Of a stretch of 64,000 nucleotides of DNA, positions 17,793-26,674 are shown piece after piece. This DNA is from UBA2588 sp964343075 (GTDB lineage: Bacteria > Chloroflexota > Dehalococcoidia > Lucifugimonadales > UBA3495). The notes below the pieces were generated by a model that ran no database searches, was not told the origin of the DNA, and saw only the letters and a program-made list of their open reading frames with translations. The stretch spans positions 12,784-76,783 of the forward strand of contig CAYFGT010000009.1 of assembly GCA_964343075.1 (NCBI GenBank). The letters run 5' to 3'. Each line of letters starts with the position of its first letter. The first letter of the stretch is position 1. A program made the position numbers and the translations under genes.

Positions 17793-19000
17793 AAATTAAT
17801 ATGATTAGAGATGTTTTCTATGTATTGTTTAACATCTGATACGAATTTTGAGGCTTCGTATCCATCGTTAAGTCTGTGATCAAAAGACAGGCAGACATTC
17901 ATTATCGGACGGATCGATATCCCGTCACCTATCACCGTTGGTCTTCTGGTTATTGATTCCATGGTAATGATTCCAGATTGGTTTTGATTGATGATTGGTT
18001 TTGATAATATGGACCCGAGAGCTCCCGTATTATTGATAGTGAAAGTCCCGTTTTGCACATCATTCAATTCAAGATTATTTGTATTTGCTTTAGTTATGAG
18101 AGAATTGGTTTGTATTGCCAATTCTTTAAACGTTAAGTTATTTGCATCATGGATTACGGGCACGATTAAACCCGACGTGGCAGCAACCGCAAATCCTAGA
18201 TTGATTGAAGGGTGTTGCTTTATGCTATTTCCTATCCATTCCGCGTTAAAGTTAATGTTGTGTTCAAGGGCGTATATCACTGCTGACATAAAAAAAGGAA
18301 CAAATGTTAAATTAAATCCTGTTTCTTTTTCGAACCTTTCTTTTAAATGGCTACGGGTCGTTACTAAGTCATTAGCATCAATTTCGATCATTGTCCAGGC
18401 ATGAGGTATCTGGGTATAACTAGTAATCATGTTGTCAGCTACCCTTTTCCTGATGGGATCTGCGGGTTGACTGAAGGGAGGCTCTTGCGCGATTTTACTA
18501 AACGTTAAGATGTCATTTTTTGTAATCCTGCCATTAAGCCCAGTGCCTGTGACATCGGGTAGATTGATGGATAATTCTTGTGCCAATCTTTTAACAGCTG
18601 GGGATATTCGAGGAGCCAAATTTTCTGTGTAGGTGTCAGCAGAGGTAGTGACATTATCATTAGGAGTACCTCCTGTTGGCCCCACTTGGGTTATATTATC
18701 TACTAGGAATCCTGTTCTAGAAGATTGAGAAGGTTCGGGTTCGGATATCGGAGGTTTCAAATTCGAGACATCTACTTCCAATATAGGAGACCCTACTGCT
18801 ACTGTATCTCCTTCTTGAGCTAGTAATTGCGTAATAATACCATCTGCAGGGCTTGGGACTTCCAATGTCACTTTGTCTGTTACTACTTCTACCAGAGGTT
18901 CATATTGCTTGACGGTTTCTCCTGGTTTTTTCAGCCAAGCTGCGATAGTGCCTTCTACAATTGACTCACCTACCTGGGGAAGATTAATAATTTGTAACAC
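17789..19000 (-). CDS. 2-oxo acid dehydrogenase E2 (dihydrolipoamide acyltransferase)
   Basis: Core acyltransferase of a pyruvate or branched-chain 2-oxo acid dehydrogenase. With the start chosen here it has 403 residues: one lipoyl domain with the lipoyl Lys43 in VTDKVTLEVPSP, a peripheral-subunit-binding domain (ISPAVKRLAQEL through NGRITKNDI), and the catalytic domain with His375 and Asp379 in FDHRLNDG. A longer in-frame ATG at 19123 would overlap E1beta by 109 bases and add 41 residues unlike any E2. The GTG at 19000 has GGAG 7 bases upstream, sits 14 bases after the E1beta stop, and puts the lipoyl Lys at the usual position. Confidence 0.92.
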   Translation of the reverse strand: MLQIINLPQVGESIVEGTIAAWLKKPGETVKQYEPLVEVVTDKVTLEVPSPADGIITQLLAQEGDTVAVGSPILEVDVSNLKPPISEPEPSQSSRTGFLVDNITQVGPTGGTPNDNVTTSADTYTENLAPRISPAVKRLAQELSINLPDVTGTGLNGRITKNDILTFSKIAQEPPFSQPADPIRKRVADNMITSYTQIPHAWTMIEIDANDLVTTRSHLKERFEKETGFNLTFVPFFMSAVIYALEHNINFNAEWIGNSIKQHPSINLGFAVAATSGLIVPVIHDANNLTFKELAIQTNSLITKANTNNLELNDVQNGTFTINNTGALGSILSKPIINQNQSGIITMESITRRPTVIGDGISIRPIMNVCLSFDHRLNDGYEASKFVSDVKQYIENISNHINL

Positions 19001-19014
19001 GTCACGCTCCAGAT

Positions 19015-19998
19015 CTAATATTGGCTTAATTCTAGTATGCCGTTGAGAATACTGGAAGTATTTGGAAGATATGCGTCTTCTAGGGATTTTGCGAATGGCA
19101 TGGTAGGAATATCTGGTCCGCATATACGCTTGATAGGCCCATCCAAATAATCAAAAGCTGAATCTGAGACTATTGCGGCGATTTCTGCTCCTACCCCTCC
19201 GGTGAGGTTGTCTTCGTGAACAACTACTAGTTTCCCTGTTTTTTTTACTGATTCAATAATAGTGTTTGTGTCTAAAGGGCGCAAACTCATCAAATCTATA
19301 ATTTCTACATCAATATTGTATTCTGATAGTTCCCTAGAGGCCTCGAGGCAATAATGCAGCATTAATCCATATGAAACTACTGTTACATCACGGCCAGTCT
19401 TTTTTATGTCTGCCAGACCTAACGGAATGGAATATTCTTGTTCTGGGACTTCACCGCGGACTAATCTGTATGTTTTTTTGTGCTCAAGAAATATTACTGG
19501 ATTGTTATCTTTTATGGCGGATTTGAGCAAACCTTTAGCGTCGTATGGAGTTGCAGGTGCGCAAATTTTAAGGCCTGGGGTATGGAAGAAATAAGATTCC
19601 ACATTTTGTGAGTGGTAAAGCCCACCTCTAATGCCTCCTCCATAAGGTATTCTAACTACTATAGGCGCACAGAGTTCTCCGTCACTTCCGTATGAGGCTT
19701 TTGATGCCTCTCCGATGATTTGATTCAATCCGGGCCATATAAAATCAGAGAATTGCACTTCAGGTATAGGTCTTAACCCATTAAAAGAGGCACCAAGGGC
19801 TATTCCCATAATTGAAGCTTCCGCAAGCGGGGTGTCAATCACTCGCTGTTCTCCAAACTCTTCTAAGAATCCTTGGGTTGCTAAGAACACTCCTCCACGT
19901 TGTCCTATGTCTTCTCCTAGTACGATTACCGAAGAATCTCTTTTCATTTCTTCCCATAAAGTATTTCTGATGGACTCTATTAAACTTATTTCAGGCAT
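19015..19998 (-). CDS. 2-oxo acid dehydrogenase E1 beta subunit
   Basis: Beta subunit of the thiamine-diphosphate-dependent E1 decarboxylase, 327 residues. The transketolase pyrimidine-binding domain (LGEDIGQRGGVF, DTPLAEASIMGIALGAS, EVQFSDFIWPG) is followed by the transketolase C-terminal domain (DLMSLRPLDTNTI, VVHEDNLTGGVGAEI). It starts 4 bases after the E1alpha stop and pairs with it as an alpha2beta2 enzyme. Motifs are shared by pyruvate and branched-chain enzymes, so the oxo acid is left open. Confidence 0.93.
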   Translation of the reverse strand: MPEISLIESIRNTLWEEMKRDSSVIVLGEDIGQRGGVFLATQGFLEEFGEQRVIDTPLAEASIMGIALGASFNGLRPIPEVQFSDFIWPGLNQIIGEASKASYGSDGELCAPIVVRIPYGGGIRGGLYHSQNVESYFFHTPGLKICAPATPYDAKGLLKSAIKDNNPVIFLEHKKTYRLVRGEVPEQEYSIPLGLADIKKTGRDVTVVSYGLMLHYCLEASRELSEYNIDVEIIDLMSLRPLDTNTIIESVKKTGKLVVVHEDNLTGGVGAEIAAIVSDSAFDYLDGPIKRICGPDIPTMPFAKSLEDAYLPNTSSILNGILELSQY

Positions 19999-20002
19999 TT
20001 AG

Positions 20003-21004
20003 TTACCGTTCCGAGAATAAATTGGTCATTAGGGTATTCACATTTGGCTCTGGGGCAGATTCGGCTAAGTTTGTAGCGGAATTTATTTTTTCAGTACATT
20101 TTGTTTGCATTTCGTCCAGATCTTCTTGCGTAGCAAATGTGTTACTTAGCAGTAGTTGAGCTAATTTTTTAAGTGGATCTTTGTCAGATAGATTTTTAAT
20201 TTCCGTAGCCGACCGGTAACGAGTATGATCATCATCTGATGTATGTGGCATTATGCGTTCTACATTCATTTCCACTAGAACTGGATTATTAGACCTAGCT
20301 AGTTTTATAGATTTTTGCATAGCCTCGTAAACTTCAAGCAAATCTGACCCATCTATGGATAAAGAATGGAGGCCGTACCCTGGTGCTCTTTCTGACACCT
20401 CCGCTACTGCCATCTGTAATTTTTGGGGCACCGAAATGGCGTAATGGTTGTTCTCGCAGATAAATATTATTGGGAGTTTATGAATTCCAGCGAAATTCAT
20501 TGCTTCATGACACTCCCCTTGGCTGGATGCTCCATCTCCAAAGAAAGACATTGTGACGGTGGGTTTTCCTTGTATCTTGGATGCCAAAGAGTGCCCGACG
20601 GCTTGGGTCATTCCTGCTGCTACTACATTAGATAACTGGATTACGTTTCTGGCTAGGTCTGACCCTTGCAGAGGAAATTGACGTCCATTACTGTAAGGAT
20701 CCCCTTGTTTCCCTAAATAAGAAAGCATTATGTCTGTTTCGTTAAGACCTACTCCGAATTTTATTGCAAGGTCCCTGTAATAAGTAAAATAAAAACAATC
20801 TTTTGAGGCTTGAGCTGCTAGTAATGTACCTAATTGAGCTGCTTCATGGCCTTGGCAGGAGGCAGCAATTGGTACTTTGCCTTGGCGGTTCATTGCCCAG
20901 ACTCGTTCGTCTAAAGTTCTAACCATGAGCATCTTTTCGTATGTGGATACTAGAGCTTGCTCGGTTAGTCCTTCGGGAAGGATTAAGTTTTGTTTTGAGT
21001 CCAT
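20003..21004 (-). CDS. 2-oxo acid dehydrogenase E1 alpha subunit
   Basis: Alpha subunit of the E1 decarboxylase, 333 residues, first gene of the minus-strand operon. The thiamine diphosphate motif is GDGASSQGECHEAMNFA followed by ENNHYAIS; the phosphorylation-loop region HTSDDDHTRYR is also seen. The sequence QGHEAAQLGTLLAAQ and YYRDLAIKFGVG resembles the branched-chain 2-oxo acid dehydrogenase branch at least as much as pyruvate dehydrogenase, so either pdhA or bkdA could apply. No E3 gene is in the window. Upstream lies a 197-base divergent region with the alternative complex III promoter. Confidence 0.92.
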   Translation of the reverse strand: MDSKQNLILPEGLTEQALVSTYEKMLMVRTLDERVWAMNRQGKVPIAASCQGHEAAQLGTLLAAQASKDCFYFTYYRDLAIKFGVGLNETDIMLSYLGKQGDPYSNGRQFPLQGSDLARNVIQLSNVVAAGMTQAVGHSLASKIQGKPTVTMSFFGDGASSQGECHEAMNFAGIHKLPIIFICENNHYAISVPQKLQMAVAEVSERAPGYGLHSLSIDGSDLLEVYEAMQKSIKLARSNNPVLVEMNVERIMPHTSDDDHTRYRSATEIKNLSDKDPLKKLAQLLLSNTFATQEDLDEMQTKCTEKINSATNLAESAPEPNVNTLMTNLFSER

Positions 21005-21089
21005 TGCATTCTCTTACCATAAAGTATTGACACGCATTATATTCATTATTTGATTTTGAGTCTAACTAGTGAATTTATCAAAATATTGA

Positions 21090-21119
21090 TTGAATTCCGT
21101 GTTCTGATTGGACTATAAT
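21090..21119 (+). promoter_or_regulatory. Sigma-70-type promoter of the alternative complex III operon
   Basis: TTGAAT (21090-21095), 18-base spacer, then a consensus TATAAT (21114-21119). Predicted start near 21126, about 76 bases before the first gene of the respiratory operon. The best promoter match seen in the window by eye. The divergent E1alpha gene has a TATAAT on the minus strand at 21036-21041 but no convincing -35. Confidence 0.6.
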
Positions 21120-21201
21120 TGTCCTTGACACTATTTTTTCACTGTGTTAGCTTTCTGTAAGCTTTTAGCGAAGGAAGAGAGGAGACACTACAACAGTTAA
21201 T

Positions 21202-21498
21202 ATGCTAGAAGATCCTGGAACACTAAGCTCATTCAATTGGATGAATATACATTTATATCTGACCTCGATTTGGACTTTAGCCCCCTTCGTTGCAGCATTT
21301 GCTTTTTCTATGGCCGCTGCGCATTTGTTTATCCCTTCACTAATCAGTACAGGTGACATTCCTGAGTCTTCGAAAAAATTCAGACTCCCATTGACAATTT
21401 TTGCTTTAATTCTTCTAGTGCCTATCGTGCTGCTTCTTATAAATGCAGTAAACATGTGGATGAGGGTAGGAGATTTTTGGCCTAGATTCCTAATCTGA
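21202..21498 (+). CDS. Small two-TM membrane protein heading the alternative complex III operon
   Basis: A 98-residue protein with two strong transmembrane helices (about residues 22-46 and 62-84), separated by a short polar loop SLISTGDIPESSKKF and ending in MWMRVGDFWPRFLI. I do not recognise the family. It is the first gene after the promoter and lies 14 bases before the ActA cytochrome, so it is probably co-expressed with, and perhaps a subunit or assembly factor of, alternative complex III. A GGAG lies 17 bases before the ATG, too far to be a good ribosome site; no better start is visible. Coding is supported by operon position and the clean two-helix design. Confidence 0.75.
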   Translation: MLEDPGTLSSFNWMNIHLYLTSIWTLAPFVAAFAFSMAAAHLFIPSLISTGDIPESSKKFRLPLTIFALILLVPIVLLLINAVNMWMRVGDFWPRFLI

Positions 21499-21512
21499 GA
21501 GAAAGATAGTAA

Positions 21513-22124
21513 ATGATTCCTAAAGGTAACATAGTTGCAACAACAATAGTCGGCCTGATCGTAGCAGGTATAACGGGATTTATTCTTTTAGTAGTAGCAA
21601 TATCGTGGTTTTCCAATGCGCCGTTTGGGCTAGCAGATGCTCCTCCTCAACCTATAGCATTCCCACATACAACACATGCTGGGGCCGTTGAAAATGGAGG
21701 ATTAGGTATGGAATGTGAGTTTTGCCATAGGAATGTGACAAAAGGTGATTCAGCAACCGTACCGGCTTTACAACAATGTTGGTATTGCCACCAAAAAGTG
21801 TCAGGCGGAGATGAGGCAGCTCAAGAAGAAATTGACAAACTAGTGACTGCTTATAGTGATGGTGTTCCTGTTAATTGGGAGAGAGTGCATAGATTACCAG
21901 ATCACGTACGATTTGTTCATGAGGCGCACATAAGACATTTCACACAGGGTGACACCCCGGAAACGCAATTAGAAGTCAAAGAAGTTTGCACTGTATGCCA
22001 TGGAGAAGTGGCGAAAATGGAAGAAGTACAGCCTAAGAAATTCCAGTCTTTAAAGATGGGAACATGTTTAGATTGTCATCGGCAATATGACGTTCCTACT
22101 GACTGTACAATCTGCCATAAATGA
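21513..22124 (+). CDS. actA: Alternative complex III subunit ActA, pentaheme cytochrome c
   Basis: Membrane-anchored multiheme cytochrome, 203 residues. An N-terminal TM anchor (about residues 8-33) is followed by five CxxCH heme sites: CEFCH, CWYCH, CTVCH, CLDCH and CTICH, the last at the extreme C-terminus. Five hemes on one anchor is the ActA pattern. In the complex it passes electrons from the iron-sulfur arm toward the monoheme ActE and the terminal acceptor, on the outer face of the membrane. The hemes need the cytochrome c maturation genes found at the end of this operon. Confidence 0.95.
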   Translation: MIPKGNIVATTIVGLIVAGITGFILLVVAISWFSNAPFGLADAPPQPIAFPHTTHAGAVENGGLGMECEFCHRNVTKGDSATVPALQQCWYCHQKVSGGDEAAQEEIDKLVTAYSDGVPVNWERVHRLPDHVRFVHEAHIRHFTQGDTPETQLEVKEVCTVCHGEVAKMEEVQPKKFQSLKMGTCLDCHRQYDVPTDCTICHK

Positions 22125-22143
22125 GAAATAACAAGGGTTACGA

Positions 22144-24438
22144 ATGAAACTAACAAGAAGAAATTTTTTGGCATGGGCTGGCCTGTCCGCTATGGGAGCG
22201 GTGGCTTGTGATGTGTTTGACGATGAATTAAAGGTGCAAAGTCCGGTCTCACTGCCTGAGGACCTTGTTAAAGGAAAAGAAAACTGGTACGCAACACTGT
22301 GCAGGACATGTCCAAACAGTGAAGGTGTTGTAGTTCGAGTAGTAGAAGGTAGGGCTAAAAAAATTCAAGGTAATCCAAACTACCCTACTAATCTGGGCGC
22401 ACAGAGTGGTAGATGTGATTTTGGCCTTCAGCAACTTTATCATCCTGACAGATTATCTATGCCTATGAGGCTAAACGGCGAAAAAGGCTCTGGTAGGTTT
22501 GACAGTATAACTTGGAATCGCGCCCTCGATGAAGTATTGAAAGAATTGAATGCTCGGGACGGTTCTGTGGCAATGATTAGTCCCCCTATGCGGGGTTACA
22601 GTGCTGTTATTGCAGATGAATTTATCGAGGCATTTGGCGGTAAAAGAATCGAATTCGAATCGTTTGATTTGAAAACATATCGCACAGCCATTAAAAATGT
22701 GTTTGGTAAAGATATACAGCCCCATTATGATATTGGGCATTCACAGTATGTGTTGTCATTTGGCGCTGACTTTTTATCAACTTGGGTTTCTCCGACTCAG
22801 TGGGAAGTAGGTTATGGTGAATTTCGAGATAGCCATCATTCTCCTAGAGGAATAATGACTCATGTTGATTCCCGTTTCTCAGTAACTGCATCTAATGCGG
22901 ATCGATGGATTCCGATTGCTCCAGGAGAAGAAGGTAAATTGGCATTGAGCATTGCTTATGTAATTATTGAAGAGGGTCTTTATCCTTCCGGTGTTGACAT
23001 TGAATCGTTGACCGATGGTCAAGGATTAAGCGCATTGAATGGATATAGTCCAGAGAATATTGGTTCACAAATCGGTGTTCCTGACGACATTACAGGCGCA
23101 CACTCTGTGGCAGAATTGATCCGCACGGTTGCGAGGGAATTTGCCTCACATGCTCCTGCTGTTGCAATTGGTGGTGGAAGTGCTGGGGCTTCAACTAACG
23201 GATTGTTTAATCTAGAAGCCATTTATCTTCTTAACCATCTGGTAGCAAGTGTCGGAGAAAAAGGTGGAATAGTCTTTAACCCTGAACCCCCGATTGAAGA
23301 GCTTAAAGGGTATAGTAATTCTCACACATTAAGTGATGTTGAGTCGTTGATCACCGAGATTAAAACCTCAAAGATAAAATTGTTGTTTGTTTATAATGCT
23401 AATCCCGTATATGGAGCACCTGACTGGAGTGGATTAGAAGAAGCATTGGATTCAGATGACTTGTATATGGTTAGCATTGGGTCTTTTATTAATGAGACTA
23501 ATCATTACTCAGATATGATACTTCCTGACCGGAACTTTATAGAAGACTGGGGAAATGATATACCTGAGCCAGCCGCTGGGTACCAAACGATCGGGGTACA
23601 GCAACCAATAGTAAACCCATTGAGTGATATGGATCCTAGGAGCTCTAGTGATGTGCTGTTATCGTTGGCTCAAGATTCTGGCAAAGATTCTAAGTTACCC
23701 TGGAAGTCAATGAAAGAAGCTTTGCGATCTATGTCTGATCAATTATTTGATTTGAACAGAGGATCTGTGGCAGGTTCTAACAAGGAAGAATTCTGGAATA
23801 ATCTGTTACGTCAAGGTGGATGGTGGGACACCTCAGCTGTGGCCGATTATAGCCAACAGCCACGACAACTTGTGAACAAAATAGTGTCTAAGGATAAGCA
23901 AGCGAAATTATCCGGATCCGGAGAATTTTACTTGGTGCCGTTTTTGCATAATTCGTTGTTAGACGGTAGAAATGGAGAGGTTCCTTGGGCGCAAGGTACT
24001 CCAGATCCCATCACTTCAGTTGCTTGGCAAACATGGGTAGAGATAAACGAGAAAGTAGCTAATGATATGGGGATTCGTGAAGGCGATGTGCTGGAAATTT
24101 CATCAGGAGCCGGAACCATACAAGGAATTGCTTTTGTAAGTCCAGCTCAGCCACCTCAAGTAATAAGTGTTCCTTTGGGTCAAGGTAGAACTAAGGGATC
24201 GGCTTATGTTACTGATAGGCTCGATGGTGAAAGTGCGAATATATTAAACATTTTGAGCAATAACAAAATTGATGAAACCGGAGGATTAGCTTGGGCTGCT
24301 ACCACCGTTAATATCAAGAAGACGGGGGCTAGTTTAAGAATAGCTAAATTCGAAGGAGACTACGAATCAAGAGAAGTAGGGTTCACTGAAGGGGAAGAGC
24401 TCATTAAAACTACTTCTCCGGGTGATCACGGTCATTAG
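22144..24438 (+). CDS. actB: Alternative complex III subunit ActB1, molybdopterin-oxidoreductase-like
   Basis: Large extracytoplasmic subunit, 764 residues. The N-terminus has a twin-arginine motif (TRRNFLAWAGL) and a lipobox-like AVAC (Cys22), so it is exported by Tat and perhaps lipidated. The body follows the molybdopterin oxidoreductase fold (CRTCPNSEGVVVRVVEGR, SGRCDFGLQQLYHPDR; NANPVYGAPDW; late VLEISSGAGTIQG domain). In characterised ActB this domain binds no molybdenum. Unusually, the iron-sulfur half is a separate gene immediately downstream; in Rhodothermus-type ActB the two are fused. Confidence 0.92.
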   Translation: MKLTRRNFLAWAGLSAMGAVACDVFDDELKVQSPVSLPEDLVKGKENWYATLCRTCPNSEGVVVRVVEGRAKKIQGNPNYPTNLGAQSGRCDFGLQQLYHPDRLSMPMRLNGEKGSGRFDSITWNRALDEVLKELNARDGSVAMISPPMRGYSAVIADEFIEAFGGKRIEFESFDLKTYRTAIKNVFGKDIQPHYDIGHSQYVLSFGADFLSTWVSPTQWEVGYGEFRDSHHSPRGIMTHVDSRFSVTASNADRWIPIAPGEEGKLALSIAYVIIEEGLYPSGVDIESLTDGQGLSALNGYSPENIGSQIGVPDDITGAHSVAELIRTVAREFASHAPAVAIGGGSAGASTNGLFNLEAIYLLNHLVASVGEKGGIVFNPEPPIEELKGYSNSHTLSDVESLITEIKTSKIKLLFVYNANPVYGAPDWSGLEEALDSDDLYMVSIGSFINETNHYSDMILPDRNFIEDWGNDIPEPAAGYQTIGVQQPIVNPLSDMDPRSSSDVLLSLAQDSGKDSKLPWKSMKEALRSMSDQLFDLNRGSVAGSNKEEFWNNLLRQGGWWDTSAVADYSQQPRQLVNKIVSKDKQAKLSGSGEFYLVPFLHNSLLDGRNGEVPWAQGTPDPITSVAWQTWVEINEKVANDMGIREGDVLEISSGAGTIQGIAFVSPAQPPQVISVPLGQGRTKGSAYVTDRLDGESANILNILSNNKIDETGGLAWAATTVNIKKTGASLRIAKFEGDYESREVGFTEGEELIKTTSPGDHGH

Positions 24439-24462
24439 GCGCGACTATAGAGAGGAAGTGAA

Positions 24463-25239
24463 ATGGTAGTCAAGATAGAACATAAATGGGGTATGGTTGT
24501 TGATTTAGACAAATGTACTGGGTGTAACGGATGTGTCGTAGCATGCCAAGCCGAGAATAACCTGCCGATTAATACAAAAGATTTATTCATGCAGAAAAGA
24601 GCTTTCGAATGGATCAGGATCGAGAGATACTGGGAAGGAGAATTTCCAAATGTGAAGGCTCGTTATCTGCCTGTTATGTGCCAGCATTGCGGGAATGCTC
24701 CTTGCGAACCTGTATGTCCTGTGTACGCTACTTATCATAACGATCAAGGATTGAACGTTCAGGTGTACAACCGGTGTGTTGGAACAAGGTATTGTATCAA
24801 TAACTGTACTTACCAAGTGAGATTTTTCAATTTCTGGGAGCCAACTTGGCCTGAGAGATTACACAATCAATTGAACCCTGATGTTACCGTACGGACTAGA
24901 GGAATCACTGAAAAATGTACTTTTTGTGTACAAAGGATCCGAAGGGCAGAAATTACGGTTGAAAGAAGAGAACGAACTAAGTTGAATGACAAAACAATGG
25001 CGGCCAGGAATTTTATGCCAGCTTGTGTTCAGGCTTGTCCAACTAACGCATTGATGTTTGGTGATCAGAATAACAAAGAAGATGAAATTTATAAGCATTT
25101 CGAAGATTTGCATAATCATGACGGACATTCACCATCTAATGGCTATCGTATACAAGAAGAAATTGGAACTGATCCAAGTGTGATTTATCTTAAAAAAGTG
25201 GACCAGTTCAAAATGGAGCACAGTGAATCACATGGCTGA
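24463..25239 (+). CDS. actB: Alternative complex III subunit ActB2, iron-sulfur ferredoxin-type
   Basis: Iron-sulfur protein of 258 residues with four cysteine clusters: DKCTGCNGCVVACQ, CQHCGNAPCEPVCP, NRCVGTRYCINNCTYQ and EKCTFCVQR with ACVQACPTNAL. It corresponds to the C-terminal ferredoxin domain of fused ActB proteins and should wire the NrfD-type membrane subunits to ActA. No signal peptide of its own, so it is probably carried out by the Tat signal on ActB1. The C-terminal residues overlap the start of the next gene by a few bases. One cluster (RCVGTRYC) has a non-standard spacing, as in [3Fe-4S]-type sites of this family. Confidence 0.92.
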   Translation: MVVKIEHKWGMVVDLDKCTGCNGCVVACQAENNLPINTKDLFMQKRAFEWIRIERYWEGEFPNVKARYLPVMCQHCGNAPCEPVCPVYATYHNDQGLNVQVYNRCVGTRYCINNCTYQVRFFNFWEPTWPERLHNQLNPDVTVRTRGITEKCTFCVQRIRRAEITVERRERTKLNDKTMAARNFMPACVQACPTNALMFGDQNNKEDEIYKHFEDLHNHDGHSPSNGYRIQEEIGTDPSVIYLKKVDQFKMEHSESHG

Positions 25240-26650
25240 GCTCAAGACATTAAACCACCATTACAAAGATATGTGGGTATTCCCTAATGCTGATGATTTG
25301 GCTGATTTGCCGAGAAAATCAACTTCTTTAGGGAAAACCAAACTGTTACTATGGGTGACTCTTATTCTAACAGTGTTAGGAGTGATAGGGTTCACGATGA
25401 GACTTTTGTCTGATGGGCTGAGTAACTATGAGCCATGGGGATATTACATGGCGGCTTTCTCATTCGTGTTTATGGTTACGGCTCCGGCACCTTTGGTAGC
25501 GGTGGCATTCAGGCTGATAAGGAGCCATTGGAGGCGCCCACTTACTAGAATAGCTGAGTTATTTGCGTTAGTAGGTATCGTCAACTTTATACTGTATATC
25601 CCGTTGATGTTGATGATTCCTGAAATAGCTAATCCTAATGAGATAGGACATCATTCATTAGATATACGGAGAACTTTGTGGATACAAGTTCCCTTGGGCG
25701 CACCCCATTTTTGGGAAGCCGCAGCAATGTTTGCTTTGCCGGTAATGAGTTGCTTGATACTGCTACTGTCATCAACACCAGATATGTCAGCCTCAATTTC
25801 GTGTGTAAGCGGGTTCAAGAAAAGAATGTATGTTTTTCTTGCCGGTTACTGGAAAGGAACCAAGAGACAATGGATAGTCATGCAGGCTGCCATAGGAGCT
25901 TTGGGAGGTTTATATTTCTTAACATTGCCATTTGTGCAATTTTTGATATCGACTGACTTTGGGATGAGCTTGATAGCAGGATGGAAAGATTCGATTTTCC
26001 CCGCTATATATACATTGATGGGATTTCAGACCTCTTTAGCGATAATATTGATAATTTTATACCTCTTTCGTAAGAAGGCGGGTTTTGAGAATTATATTGG
26101 GGCATCACAATTCTGGTCTGCTAGTAAGATACTCTTGGGATTATCTTTATTGTGGATTTATCATATGTTCGCGTTCTTCATAACTTTTTGGTACGGAAGA
26201 ATGGAAGTCGAACAGAATATTTTGAATTACCTATATGTAGAGTCGTGGTTTTGGATATTTATCCTAAATGCTTTAGGAAGTTGGTTGATTCCGTTCGCGA
26301 TTCTAGTGTGGAACCCAGTTAGAAGAGCCGATTGGGGCGCTCCTTTGGCAGGCGTATTTGTATTGTTTGGTGCATTAATGTTCAATATACGGATATTTGT
26401 AGGTGCTTTTAATGCAGGGCGCGAACAGATATATGATATATCTATCGTTGTTGTTCCTCCCGCAGTGGGTCCGGATTTATGGGACGTGTGCATGCTCGTA
26501 GGAATTATAGGTCTAGCAGGATTAGTGTATTTGATAGGCCTCAAGCTTTTCCCTGTGATGAACATTTGGGAAATTAAAGAAGGGGCTATGTATCAAAAGA
26601 TGGGCCGCTTATTCAGAGGCAATTACCTTGTTCTGGCTAAACCAGAATAA
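25232..26650 (+). CDS. NrfD/PsrC-family membrane subunit of alternative complex III (ActF-like)
   Basis: Polytopic protein of 472 residues with about ten TM helices, homologous to NrfD/PsrC quinol-interacting subunits. It lacks the characteristic ActC block seen in the next gene, so by elimination it matches the second NrfD-type subunit, ActF. Recognisable parts are WGYYMAAFSFVFMV, HWRRPLTRIAELFALVG and, late, LWDVCMLVGIIGLAG. The ATG at 25232 is chosen; an in-frame GTG at 25223 is also possible. Both starts overlap the ActB2 stop, so translation is coupled. Here it precedes ActC, whereas in Rhodothermus ActF follows ActE. Confidence 0.85.
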   Translation: MAELKTLNHHYKDMWVFPNADDLADLPRKSTSLGKTKLLLWVTLILTVLGVIGFTMRLLSDGLSNYEPWGYYMAAFSFVFMVTAPAPLVAVAFRLIRSHWRRPLTRIAELFALVGIVNFILYIPLMLMIPEIANPNEIGHHSLDIRRTLWIQVPLGAPHFWEAAAMFALPVMSCLILLLSSTPDMSASISCVSGFKKRMYVFLAGYWKGTKRQWIVMQAAIGALGGLYFLTLPFVQFLISTDFGMSLIAGWKDSIFPAIYTLMGFQTSLAIILIILYLFRKKAGFENYIGASQFWSASKILLGLSLLWIYHMFAFFITFWYGRMEVEQNILNYLYVESWFWIFILNALGSWLIPFAILVWNPVRRADWGAPLAGVFVLFGALMFNIRIFVGAFNAGREQIYDISIVVVPPAVGPDLWDVCMLVGIIGLAGLVYLIGLKLFPVMNIWEIKEGAMYQKMGRLFRGNYLVLAKPE

Positions 26651-26674
26651 TTTATAAGTGAGAGGATAACTTCC

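Noticed and set aside
21125..21153. Second promoter with TTGACA at 21125
   Set aside because: The -35 is perfect but the only hexamer at 17 bases is TAGCTT, a weak -10; the site at 21090-21119 is preferred.
22144..24438. Nitrate/formate dehydrogenase-type molybdoenzyme
   Set aside because: The fold matches, but the neighbouring pentaheme ActA, NrfD pair, ActD and ActE identify ActB of alternative complex III.
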